The notes under the pieces: model-generated
Told to the model about the DNA's origin: nothing
The model's database searches: none
What the model saw: only the letters and a program-made list of their open reading frames with translations
Position numbers and translations under genes: made by a program
NCBI RefSeq assembly: GCF_013170825.1
Contig: NZ_CP033365.1
Location: 310,001 to 374,000 of the forward strand
Direction: 5' to 3'
Origin: Mesorhizobium sp. NZP2298
GTDB taxonomy: Bacteria; Pseudomonadota; Alphaproteobacteria; Rhizobiales; Rhizobiaceae
DNA length: 64,000 bases
In this document: positions 40,520 to 48,843 of the stretch, one piece after another
Layout: every line of letters starts with the position of its first letter
Numbering within the stretch: position 1 is the first letter of the stretch

Positions 40520-40597
40520 ATGGGACGTGGCATTTTGCTCTGGTTGCTCGGTATTCCGATTCCGATCATCATTCTCATCATGCTGTTCGTACGGTAG
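40520..40597 (+). CDS. 25-residue hydrophobic peptide
   Basis: MGRGILLWLLGIPIPIIILI then MLFVR. This is a single transmembrane helix with an N-terminal Arg and a C-terminal Arg. A perfect AGGAGG lies 7 nt before the ATG, and the next gene starts 10 bp after the stop, so it is almost certainly translated and co-transcribed. Similar tiny peptides with the WLLGIPIPIIIL core are familiar from rhizobia, usually as hypothetical proteins. Function is unknown; a membrane-stress or regulatory peptide is possible. Confidence 0.75.
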   Translation: MGRGILLWLLGIPIPIIILIMLFVR

Positions 40598-40606
40598 GGG
40601 GCGTTG

Positions 40607-41524
40607 ATGCAGCCCACCGTATCGGCTATCGACCTAACCGCTTCAGAAGAATCCTCAGCTACGGCTGTCAGCTGGGGGCCGATCATCGCCGGCGCCTTCG
40701 CGGCCTCGACGCTGACTTTCACCCTCATGCTGCTTGGCTCCGGTCTGGGCCTCAGCATGGTTTCGCCATGGTCAGGGTCCGGCGCCTCGATCACCACCTT
40801 CGCTGTGTCGACCGCGATCTGGCTGATCATCGTGCAGTGGCTGTCCTCCGGCGTCGGCGGCTATCTTGCCGGACGCCTGCGTACCAAATGGGTCGGGATC
40901 CACACCGACGAGGTCTATTTCCGTGACACCGCTCACGGCTTCCTCGCCTGGGCACTGGCCACCTTGCTCGTCGTCGGCGTGCTTGGGTCGGCGCTTTCGG
41001 CAGCACTCAGCTCAGGCGTGCAGGCGGTATCAACCGTAGCGTCGGGTGCCGCCATGGGTGCATCGGCCGGCGCTTCCGCCAATGCGGGCAGCGCATCGGC
41101 CGATAATGCGACCTCCTATCTGGTGGATTCACTGTTCAGACCGGCCGATCCAGCCAAGCTTGCGGCCGCGAACCCGGACAGCGATGCCGCCGCGGTCGGG
41201 CAGGCCTCACGCATCCTTATCGCCAGTGCGGCAGCGGGCGAGATTTCGGCTGAGGACAAGACCTACCTATCGCAACTGGTTGCCGCCCGCACCGGCCTTT
41301 CCGAGGCCGACGCCAAGGCGCGTGTCGATGCACTGGTGGCCAAGGTGGAGGACGCCAAGGTCAAGGCAAAGCAGGCGGCCGACACCGCCCGGAAGGGCAG
41401 CGCGACCTTTGCCTTGCTCGGCGCCTTGTCGCTGGTCATCGGCGCCTTCATCGCCAGCGCCGCCGCGGCCCTCGGCGGCAGGCAGCGCGACGAAGAGGAA
41501 GCGATTTTCCTGACCAGCCGCTGA
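40607..41524 (+). CDS. Alphaproteobacterial integral membrane protein of unknown function
   Basis: 305 residues. A hydrophobic N-terminal half has three spans: WGPIIAGAFAASTLTFTLML, then ~55-75, and AHGFLAWALATLLVVGVLG at ~105-125. The middle segment is Ala/Ser-rich and probably periplasmic, with a helical Lys/Ala stretch (AKVEDAKVKAKQAADTARKG). A C-terminal span (FALLGALSLVIGAFIASAAA) ends in an acidic tail. It is sometimes labelled PhnA-like in rhizobia, but no phosphonate function is visible. It forms a unit with the 25-residue peptide. The start is ATG 40607. Confidence 0.8.
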   Translation: MQPTVSAIDLTASEESSATAVSWGPIIAGAFAASTLTFTLMLLGSGLGLSMVSPWSGSGASITTFAVSTAIWLIIVQWLSSGVGGYLAGRLRTKWVGIHTDEVYFRDTAHGFLAWALATLLVVGVLGSALSAALSSGVQAVSTVASGAAMGASAGASANAGSASADNATSYLVDSLFRPADPAKLAAANPDSDAAAVGQASRILIASAAAGEISAEDKTYLSQLVAARTGLSEADAKARVDALVAKVEDAKVKAKQAADTARKGSATFALLGALSLVIGAFIASAAAALGGRQRDEEEAIFLTSR

Positions 41525-41548
41525 ACCCAGGCACACTCCCGGAAAATG

Positions 41549-41578
41549 AAAGAGCCCGGTTTCGAAGCCGGGCTCTTT
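41549..41578. terminator. Bidirectional intrinsic terminator
   Basis: AAAGAGCCCGG (41549-41559) pairs perfectly with CCGGGCTCTTT (41568-41578) around an 8-nt loop, placed between the convergent membrane-protein and pntB genes. Confidence 0.9.
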
Positions 41579-41615
41579 GCTATTCGGATAAGCGGCGTTT
41601 GCGCGATTGGCCGGA

Positions 41616-43013
41616 TCAGTGATCCATGGCCTTAACGATTTCCTCGGTCATCTTCTTGGCGTCGCCGAGCAGCATCATGGTGCCGTCCTTGTAGAACAGC
41701 GTGTTGTCGATGCCGGCATAGCCGGAGCCGAGCGAGCGCTTGACGAAGAGGCAGGTGCGCGCCTTGTCGACGTCGAGGATCGGCATGCCGTAGATCGGCG
41801 ACGACTTGTCGTCACGGGCCGAGGGATTGGTGACGTCATTGGCGCCGATGACATAGGCGACGTCGGCCTGCGCGAACTCGGAGTTGATGTCCTCCAGTTC
41901 GAAGACTTCGTCGTAAGGCACGTTGGCTTCGGCCAAGAGCACGTTCATGTGACCAGGCATGCGGCCGGCGACGGGATGGATGGCGTATTTGACGTCGACG
42001 CCGTTGGCCTTCAGCTTGTCGGCCATTTCGCGCAGCGCGTGCTGGGCCTGGGCGACGGCCATGCCGTAACCCGGCACGATGATGACCTTCTGTGCGTTCA
42101 TCATCAGATAGGCTGCGTCATCGGCCGAGCCCTGCTTGACAGTGCGCTCGATGCCGTCGTCCGCCGCAGCGGCCGTCTCGCCGCCGAAGCCGCCGAGGAT
42201 GACCGAGATGAAGCTTCGGTTCATGCCCTTGCACATGATGTAGGACAGGATGGCGCCGGAGGAGCCGACCAGCGCGCCGGTGATGATCAGCGCCAGATTG
42301 CCAAGCGTGAAGCCGAGTGCCGCGGCGGCCCAGCCCGAGTAGGAATTCAGCATCGAGACCACGACCGGCATGTCGGCGCCGCCGATCGGGATGATCAAGA
42401 GGATGCCGAGCACCAGCGAAGCGGCGACGATCAGCCAGAAGACCAGTTTCGATTCGGTCGTGACCAGCAGCACGATCAGCACGACCAGCGCGATGCCAAG
42501 GGCGGCGTTGATGAAATGGCGGCCGCCGATCATGATCGGCTTGCCCGACATGCGGCCGTCGAGCTTCAAAAAGGCGATGACCGAGCCGGTGAATGTGATG
42601 GCACCGATGGCGACGCCAAGGCTCATTTCGACCAGGGCCTGGGCATGGATGTCGCCCGCCGTGCCGATGCCGAAACTTTCCGGCGCATAGATCGCCGCGG
42701 CCGCCACCATGACGGCGGCAAGGCCGACCAGCGAGTGGAAGGCCGCAACCAGCTGCGGCATCGAGGTCATGGCGATGCGGCGCGCGGTGACGGCGCCGAC
42801 ACCACCGCCAATGGCGAGGCCGAGCACGATCAGGCCGAAGCGGCCGGCAGACGGTGTTGCCAGCGCCAGCGTGGTGGCGATGGCGATGCCCATGCCGATC
42901 ATGCCGTAGAGATTGCCCTGGCGGCTGGTGGTCGGATGCGACAGGCCGCGCAGCGCCAGGATGAACAGGATGCCGGAGACCAGGTAGAGGAAGGAAGCGA
43001 GATTGACGGTCAC
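41616..43013 (-). CDS. pntB: Proton-translocating NAD(P) transhydrogenase, beta subunit
   Basis: 465 residues. About nine membrane spans (dII) are followed by the NADP(H)-binding dIII domain: VIIVPGYGMAVAQAQHALRE, HPVAGRMPGHMNVLLAEANVPYD, the dIII loop DVAYVIGANDVTNPSA and MPILDVDKARTCLFVKRSL. It uses the proton gradient to drive NADPH formation. The start is GTG 43013 (VTVNLASFLYLVSG), one base past the pntAB stop, with AAGGAAA upstream. The longer frame to 43070 lies in pntAB. Confidence 0.96.
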   Translation of the reverse strand: MTVNLASFLYLVSGILFILALRGLSHPTTSRQGNLYGMIGMGIAIATTLALATPSAGRFGLIVLGLAIGGGVGAVTARRIAMTSMPQLVAAFHSLVGLAAVMVAAAAIYAPESFGIGTAGDIHAQALVEMSLGVAIGAITFTGSVIAFLKLDGRMSGKPIMIGGRHFINAALGIALVVLIVLLVTTESKLVFWLIVAASLVLGILLIIPIGGADMPVVVSMLNSYSGWAAAALGFTLGNLALIITGALVGSSGAILSYIMCKGMNRSFISVILGGFGGETAAAADDGIERTVKQGSADDAAYLMMNAQKVIIVPGYGMAVAQAQHALREMADKLKANGVDVKYAIHPVAGRMPGHMNVLLAEANVPYDEVFELEDINSEFAQADVAYVIGANDVTNPSARDDKSSPIYGMPILDVDKARTCLFVKRSLGSGYAGIDNTLFYKDGTMMLLGDAKKMTEEIVKAMDH

Positions 43014-43014
43014 G

Positions 43015-43440
43015 TCACTTTTCCTTCTTCTTGTACATGGCCAGCATGCGCTGGGTGACGAGGAAGCCACCGAAGATGTTGACCGAAACCAGCATCAGGG
43101 CGACGAAGCCGAAACCGGCGGCGACGCCGGAGGCAGCAATGCCGACAGCCAGCAGCGCGCCGACGACGATGACCGACGAGATGGCGTTGGTGACGGCCAT
43201 CAGCGGCGTGTGCAAAGCGGGGGTCACCGACCAGACCACGTAGTAGCCGACGAAGATCGCCAGCACGAAGATGGCGAAACGGAAGACGAAGGGATCGATG
43301 GCGCCGCCCGAAAGCGCGTGCGCGGCATCACCCGCCGCTTCGGCACCGCCTGGAGCATTTGCCAGGTTCTGCACCGCCAGCCGGACGGCAGCACTTGCCT
43401 GATCGAGCTGGTCGAGGGCTTTCTGCAAGGTCTGATCCAT
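43015..43440 (-). CDS. pntAB: NAD(P) transhydrogenase, alpha subunit part 2 (membrane part)
   Basis: 141 residues. This is the separate membrane module found in the three-gene transhydrogenase of alphaproteobacteria. An Ala/Gln-rich soluble helix (~1-45) precedes about three spans, with the conserved [25 protein letters not shown] 43440 overlaps the pntAA stop. A GTG three bases earlier is possible. Confidence 0.95.
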   Translation of the reverse strand: MDQTLQKALDQLDQASAAVRLAVQNLANAPGGAEAAGDAAHALSGGAIDPFVFRFAIFVLAIFVGYYVVWSVTPALHTPLMAVTNAISSVIVVGALLAVGIAASGVAAGFGFVALMLVSVNIFGGFLVTQRMLAMYKKKEK

Positions 43441-44720
43441 CACGCGGTCCCTTTCGACTTGGGCGAGGGCGACTTGGATGCGGCGGTTTTCCTGGGCGCG
43501 GCCTTTTTCGGCGCGGCGGGCTTGGAAGCATCGGCGACCATGGTCGTGGCCGGGATCGCGGCCGGCTCGACATGGGGCTGCTGGTCGGCCTTGGCGAAGG
43601 CCGGATGAACAACCTTGCCGCCGTAGGTCAGCATCGTCGCCTTGACCAGATCGTCATCTCGGTTGATGGCAAGCGTCTTGGTGGTCTTGTCGACCAGCGT
43701 CTCGAGGAAGGCGAACAGGTTCTTTGCATAGAGCAGCGAGGCGGATGCGGCGACGCGGCCCGGCACATTGAGGTGGCCGACGATCTTCACATTGTTGGCC
43801 GTGGTGACGACCTTGCCGGCTTCCGCGCCCTCGACGTTACCGCCGCGCTCGACCGCCAGATCGACGAGCACAGAGCCCGGCTTCATCGAGGCGACCATGG
43901 CCGCCGAGACCAGTTTCGGCGCCGGGCGGCCGGGGATCAGCGCCGTGGTGATGACGATGTCCTGCTTGGCGATGTGCTCGGCGGTGAGCGCCGCCTGCTT
44001 GGCCTGGTATTCCTTCGACATCTCCTTGGCGTAGCCGCCCGCGGTTTCCGCGGCCTTGAACTCGTCATCCTCGACAGCCAGAAATTTCGCGCCGAGCGAA
44101 GCGACCTGTTCCTTGGCGGCGGGGCGCACGTCGGTGGCGGTGACGACCGCGCCGAGGCGGCGCGCCGTGGCGATCGCCTGCAGGCCGGCGACGCCGACAC
44201 CCATGATGAAGACCTTGGCCGCCGGCACGGTGCCCGCCGCCGTCATCATCATCGGCAGCGCCCGGTCATATTCCGAAGCGCCGTCGATCACCGCCTGGTA
44301 ACCGGCAAGGTTGGCCTGCGAGGACAACACGTCCATCGATTGGGCGCGGGTGATGCGCGGCATGAATTCCATCGAGAAGGCGGTGACGCCGGCCTTGGCC
44401 AAGGCCGCCACGGCGGCGTCATTGCCGTAAGGATCCATGATGGCGATCACGGCGGCGCCGGATTTGTAGTTCTTCAGTTCGGCTTCATCAGGTCGGCGAA
44501 CCTTCAGCACGACATCGGCCTTGGCGACATCAGACGCCTTGCCGATGGTGGCACCTGCCTTGGCAAACTCCTCGTCGGGGATGCGCGACCTTGTGCCGGC
44601 GCCGGTTTCGACAATCACATCGAAGCCAAGCCCCGCCAGTCGCTTGACCGTATCGGGCGAGGCCGCGACACGCGGCTCGTTCGCGTCAAGCTCACGAGGG
44701 ATGAAAACCGTCTGTCCCAC
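43440..44720 (-). CDS. pntAA: NAD(P) transhydrogenase, alpha subunit part 1 (NAD-binding)
   Basis: 426 residues. Soluble dI domain, related to alanine dehydrogenase: [40 protein letters not shown], and the Rossmann stretch [21 protein letters not shown], then [13 protein letters not shown]. Beyond ~385 there is a low-complexity Ala/Pro/Lys tail ([16 protein letters not shown]), longer than needed for dI. First gene of pntAA-pntAB-pntB, coupled by one-base overlap. Confidence 0.95.
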   Translation of the reverse strand: MGQTVFIPRELDANEPRVAASPDTVKRLAGLGFDVIVETGAGTRSRIPDEEFAKAGATIGKASDVAKADVVLKVRRPDEAELKNYKSGAAVIAIMDPYGNDAAVAALAKAGVTAFSMEFMPRITRAQSMDVLSSQANLAGYQAVIDGASEYDRALPMMMTAAGTVPAAKVFIMGVGVAGLQAIATARRLGAVVTATDVRPAAKEQVASLGAKFLAVEDDEFKAAETAGGYAKEMSKEYQAKQAALTAEHIAKQDIVITTALIPGRPAPKLVSAAMVASMKPGSVLVDLAVERGGNVEGAEAGKVVTTANNVKIVGHLNVPGRVAASASLLYAKNLFAFLETLVDKTTKTLAINRDDDLVKATMLTYGGKVVHPAFAKADQQPHVEPAAIPATTMVADASKPAAPKKAAPRKTAASKSPSPKSKGTA

Positions 44721-44816
44721 CGCATGATCCTTTCGGCTGGAACCTGTTTGCGCAAAGTGTCGGCCGGAACATCCGGCGACGTCAATGGCAACGGGGTTTT
44801 GGAAGGTCTATCGCAT

Positions 44817-45041
44817 CTATCGCAGAATGAAGGCGCCAGCGGCCATAATCAGGACGAACAGGATTAGCGCCGAGAAGAAGCCGCCCGCGAAGAAGCCGAA
44901 AGCCATCGCCAGAAGAAGCGCGCCGCAGAAAAGCGACCCGTATTTAGCCAGCATGAGAAAGCCCGCATAGGTGCGGTCATGCTCGGCATAGTCCATCTTC
45001 GCGCCCAGTTCGACAGGACCGGTCGGCGAGTGATCAGCCAT
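44817..45041 (-). CDS. aa3-type cytochrome c oxidase subunit IV (COX4_pro_2)
   Basis: 74 residues. The family core MDYAEHDRTYAGFLMLAKYG precedes a hydrophobic pair (LFCGALLLAMAFGFFAGGFF, LILFVLIMAAGAFIL). Small single- or double-span subunit of alphaproteobacterial aa3 oxidases. The ATG at 45041 (MADHSPTGPVELG) gives the standard length. It lies immediately upstream of pntAA on the same strand, an association of two energy-coupling units. Confidence 0.88.
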   Translation of the reverse strand: MADHSPTGPVELGAKMDYAEHDRTYAGFLMLAKYGSLFCGALLLAMAFGFFAGGFFSALILFVLIMAAGAFILR

Positions 45042-45205
45042 AGGAATACCCCTTCGAAGACATCTTTCAGGCACATAGCGAAAAGCCGGGCCGAGAGCAA
45101 TGGCGCTATTGCCGCATCGCGGCCGACAACTGCCTCAAGGGAAAATTGAAACTGCAGGCCTATCCCGGCGAGGGACAGCCTTCGCGCGAGGCTTGATCGG
45201 CGGCC

Positions 45206-45355
45206 TCAGCCGGCGAGGTGCGGGAAAAGACCGAGCAATCCGACGACGATCAGATAGAGCGCGACGATGTAGTTCAGCAGCCGTGGCATTATGAGGATCA
45301 GCACGCCGGCGATCAGCGAGATAAGCGGCGTGAGCGCGAGCTGGGAAATATGCAT
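45206..45355 (-). CDS. DUF3096 small membrane protein
   Basis: 49 residues. Two hydrophobic helices (LTPLISLIAGVLILIMPRLL and NYIVALYLIVVGLLGLFPHL) match the DUF3096 pattern, in which PRLLNYIVALYLIVVGLLG is the signature. ATG 45355 is preceded by AAAGGA (TGGAAAGGACCCCGAC). Function unknown. Confidence 0.85.
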   Translation of the reverse strand: MHISQLALTPLISLIAGVLILIMPRLLNYIVALYLIVVGLLGLFPHLAG

Positions 45356-45519
45356 GTCGGGGTCCTTTCCAGAAGCGATGCCCACCAACTTACGGCGATG
45401 CCGCCATACACAACGCCGTCACGCCAGGAAAGCTCCATCGTGATGCACGTTGGCCAAAAGCCGAGTCCGGTTCAAAGCGAGGAGATGCCCGAGGAAGCGG
45501 CCAAAAGACTTGCGTGGAC

Positions 45520-46290
45520 TCAGGCTGCTTCGAAGTACTTGGCGGTGGGCAAGATGGTCAGCGGTGCCAACTCGCCCCTGTTGGGGCGTTGGAAGAGCAT
45601 GCGTTGCTCGAATGCCGTCGAGTTGAAGAACGGAAAGCGATCCAGCGTTGCCTGCATGTTCTCGGAGCACTTCGACTGGAAGAGATGCACGGGGACGGTA
45701 AGGCCGGGATAATTTCGCGGAGGCACCGCCTGCTCCGATCGGAAGATGCGATGATAGAAGGCGGAGTGCTCTTCCTTGATCGCCGTCAGGCAATAGGTCG
45801 GCTTGAAATGGCTGCAAGCAACCACCGCCAGCCTGAGAGTGACATACGGCAGCACGCGCAAGCTGCTCGACCATTCAAGGTCGGCTGCGAACCGGCTTGG
45901 ATCGACGAAAGTCTCGCCAGTCGCCAGTCGCCGCGCCAGCACGTCGCCGAAAACATCGGTGCTGGGCGACACGGGATATCTCGCGCTGACGTAGTGGATT
46001 CTGATGGTGCTGACGAGCGCGCCGTCGAAAAAGACGCCGAAGCGGTATGAATTGGGCAGGTCGTCGAAGTCGTCCTTCACCATGCGGGAGGCATCTGGCT
46101 TCACCATGCCGGCGTGAAGATAGGAATTGTAGCGAAGCCTATAGATCGCCTCCAGATCCTCGGCGCCATCGCAAAGGCGATACTCCACATGCTCCAGAAC
46201 ATCCATGACGTGATCTGAAAACACTGATGGGCTATTCTTGCCCTTGCCCGCAGTCGCCGCCACGGGCGTACCCAACAACTTGTTTTCCAT
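45520..46290 (-). CDS. N-acyl amino acid synthase FeeM-like acyltransferase
   Basis: 256 residues of the GNAT-like group that includes FeeM and resembles acyl-homoserine lactone synthases. Visible marks are VEYRLCDGAEDLEAIYRLRYNSY, the FGVFFDGALVSTIRIHYVS strand pair, VDPSRFAADLEWSSSLRVLPYVTLRLA with the acceptor-arm Arg, and NYPGLTVPVHLF. Such enzymes transfer acyl chains from acyl-ACP to an amino acid. ATG 46290 follows AGGACAG. A minus-strand neighbour 147 bp upstream encodes a c-di-GMP protein. Acyl and amino acid substrates are unknown. Confidence 0.75.
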   Translation of the reverse strand: MENKLLGTPVAATAGKGKNSPSVFSDHVMDVLEHVEYRLCDGAEDLEAIYRLRYNSYLHAGMVKPDASRMVKDDFDDLPNSYRFGVFFDGALVSTIRIHYVSARYPVSPSTDVFGDVLARRLATGETFVDPSRFAADLEWSSSLRVLPYVTLRLAVVACSHFKPTYCLTAIKEEHSAFYHRIFRSEQAVPPRNYPGLTVPVHLFQSKCSENMQATLDRFPFFNSTAFEQRMLFQRPNRGELAPLTILPTAKYFEAA

Positions 46291-46436
46291 TCTGTCCTCG
46301 TACCGCCGCATAACGACAATAGCGAAGCACAGAAAGAACCAGAAGCAAAATTCCGAGCTTTTGCGTTTACCCTAAATTAACGTTAACAAATGGTAAATTG
46401 CGGCCATTGGAAGATCTGGGTCCTGACGACTGGATT

Positions 46437-48752
46437 TCAGGGGGCGGCGCGCTTGGCGATCGGCCGCAATTCGGCGGCGAAAGGCCAGGTCACATTGGAC
46501 ATGGTTTCGATGCCCGACGCGCTGAGTGCGGCGCCGAACAGGAAGCCCTGGACAAGATCCGGTTTCACCGAATGCAGCAGGATCTTGAGCTGCTCGAATG
46601 TCTCGACGCCTTCGATGGTCACGGTGAGACCCAGGATACGGGCCAGGTCGACGACGCCCTTCAACAGCTCGAGCGAGCGCGGATTCTGAGTGACATCCAT
46701 CACGAAAGAGCGGTCGATCTTGATCTTGTCGAGAGGCAGCTTGTGGAGATAGCTCAGGCTGGAATAGCCGGTGCCGAAATCATCGAGGGCGATGCGCACG
46801 CCAAGCCGCTTCAGTTCCTCGATATATTGGCGCGTCTGCGACTTGTCGTCGAGCAACGCGGTTTCGGTGACTTCGATCTCCAGCCGGCCGGCGGCGAGGC
46901 CTGAACTGGCCAACGCATCGCGGACCTTGTGGATGACATCGCCGTTGCGGAAATCCCTGGCGGAAAGGTTGACCGAGACGCTGGTCTGGTCAGGCCATTT
47001 GGCGCATTCGGCGCAGGCCGCCTGGAGCACGAAAGTGCTGATCTCGGAGATGATGCCCATCTCCTCGGCCAGCGGGATGAATACGCCGGGCGAAATCGGC
47101 CCGAGATCGGGATGGTCCCAGCGGCACAGCGCCTCGCAGCTGGCGATGCGCATGGTCTTCATGGCCACGATCGGCTGATAGACAACCCGCAGGTTCTTGC
47201 TTTCCACGGCGGTGCGCAGATCCGCCTTCATCAGCTGACGGTTGCGGAACGCGGCATCCATCGCCGCCTCGAACAGCCGCCAGCCGTTCTTGCCGAGCTC
47301 CTTGGCCTTGTAGAGCGCCAGGTCCGCCTTGACGATCATGGCGTCGACGTCGGTTCCCTCGACCTTGGACAGCACCGCGCCGGCGCTGGCCTGGATCCGC
47401 AAGCCGTGGCCGGCGACGTCGACCTCGCCCTGCAGGTCGGCGAAAATCTGGTCGAGCAGGCTGGCGAGATGACTTTCGTCCTCGATGCGGTCGAAGAACA
47501 TCATGAATTCGTCGCCGCCGAAGCGGCTGACGGTAATGCCTTGCCCGGCGATCGCCGCGAGCCGTTCCGCGACGGCATAGATCAGGCCATCGCCGACAGG
47601 ATGGCCGAGCGTGTCGTTGACGCTCTTGAAATCGTCGAGGTCGACCACCGCCAGGCCGCACAGGCGGTCGCGCTCGCCGGAGGCCATCAGTTCGCCGACC
47701 AGTTCGTGGAAATAGGCGCGGTTCGGCAGGCCGGTGAGGTTGTCGTAGCGTGCCATGAAACGGATTTTTTCCTCCGTCTCGACACGCGCGGTCACGTCTT
47801 CAAAGGTGATGACGCCCAGTTCCTGGTTGCCCTCGCGGGCGGAGAATTCAAAGTGCTGGCCATTGGAGAAGGAAACCAGCACCTTGCGGTCGCGCCCCTC
47901 GCGCAAGGCGCGCGTCAGCTGCGCCTCGACATAGCGGCAGTCCTTCGGTGCCAGCATGCCGCCGGCAACGCCGCGCAGCAGCAATGAATGGATCGAGCGC
48001 CCGAGCAACTGGTCGGGGGATTTCAGCGACATCAGACGGGCGGCCTCGGCGTTGCCGACAACCACCTTGCCGTCCGGGCCGAGCATGACCAGGCCATGCG
48101 ACATGGTGTTGAGGGCGCGGTTGAAGCGCTGCGCGATCTGTCTCGCCTGCTTGTGTCCGACAACGGCCGAAAACAGCACATTGCGGACGTGGTCGGCGCT
48201 GCCCTTGATGATGAACATGAAGGGGATGATCAGCAGGCCCAGCACGACATAGGGCAAGTCGAACCGGAGGATGAGCGCCGCGGCGATCGGCCCGACGAAG
48301 GTGACCGCGAAGATCATGACCATGCGCGGCGAGCCGTAATTTCGGCCTACGACGGTCACCAGGGAGGCCATCGTCACCGACAGCGCCCCGATCTCGGCAT
48401 AGGAGTCCGAGTAGACATAGATGGAAATGAAGCAGAAGAACCCCAGCAACGACCCTTGAAGGCTACCCTTCAGGATGTATTCGCGCTCCCACTTCGTTGC
48501 GTCGGCGGCGTCGCGAATCTCGCCGCCCGAGCGGTGGAACCGCCGCAGGCTGAAGTAACGCCAGACGCCGATGCCGAGCAGCGCGCCGGCGAGAGCCAGG
48601 AAAATAGGCTGGCCTTGACGCCAGTAGACCATGAGGCTGATCGTGGCGTGGCAAAGCGCGCCGATGACCAGCATATGCGCGTTGTCGAACAACGAGCGCA
48701 CAAACTGGATATAAACATCCACTGGGATGTTATCGGTCTTTGTTTTGCCCAT
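46437..48752 (-). CDS. Membrane-bound diguanylate cyclase/phosphodiesterase (PAS-GGDEF-EAL)
   Basis: 771 residues. An N-terminal membrane region of about five to six spans (~15-195) is followed by a PAS-like domain (MSHGLVMLGPDGKVVVGNAEA, ~215-320). The GGDEF domain (~335-500) has an intact VSRFGGDEFMMFF, and no RxxD inhibitory site is evident. The EAL domain (~510-760) has the catalytic set: CEALCRWDHP, VNLSARDF, EVTETALL, ALDDFGTGYSSL and KIDRSFV. Both activities therefore look possible. Membrane sensing of an unknown cue is inferred. Confidence 0.93.
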   Translation of the reverse strand: MGKTKTDNIPVDVYIQFVRSLFDNAHMLVIGALCHATISLMVYWRQGQPIFLALAGALLGIGVWRYFSLRRFHRSGGEIRDAADATKWEREYILKGSLQGSLLGFFCFISIYVYSDSYAEIGALSVTMASLVTVVGRNYGSPRMVMIFAVTFVGPIAAALILRFDLPYVVLGLLIIPFMFIIKGSADHVRNVLFSAVVGHKQARQIAQRFNRALNTMSHGLVMLGPDGKVVVGNAEAARLMSLKSPDQLLGRSIHSLLLRGVAGGMLAPKDCRYVEAQLTRALREGRDRKVLVSFSNGQHFEFSAREGNQELGVITFEDVTARVETEEKIRFMARYDNLTGLPNRAYFHELVGELMASGERDRLCGLAVVDLDDFKSVNDTLGHPVGDGLIYAVAERLAAIAGQGITVSRFGGDEFMMFFDRIEDESHLASLLDQIFADLQGEVDVAGHGLRIQASAGAVLSKVEGTDVDAMIVKADLALYKAKELGKNGWRLFEAAMDAAFRNRQLMKADLRTAVESKNLRVVYQPIVAMKTMRIASCEALCRWDHPDLGPISPGVFIPLAEEMGIISEISTFVLQAACAECAKWPDQTSVSVNLSARDFRNGDVIHKVRDALASSGLAAGRLEIEVTETALLDDKSQTRQYIEELKRLGVRIALDDFGTGYSSLSYLHKLPLDKIKIDRSFVMDVTQNPRSLELLKGVVDLARILGLTVTIEGVETFEQLKILLHSVKPDLVQGFLFGAALSASGIETMSNVTWPFAAELRPIAKRAAP

Positions 48753-48843
48753 TACTGGCGCCCAATGAGCCCCAGCCTTGGCATAGTCCCATTAAAAAAC
48801 CTTTAGCCTGGGCTGAAACGCCTGGTTTTAGGCGCTTTTTGGA

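Noticed and set aside
41607..43058. 483-residue plus-strand ORF
   Set aside because: Antisense shadow of pntB; His/Asp/Arg-rich without structure.
46929..47987. Plus-strand ORF inside the GGDEF-EAL gene
   Set aside because: Shadow; the minus-strand gene has every catalytic motif in frame.
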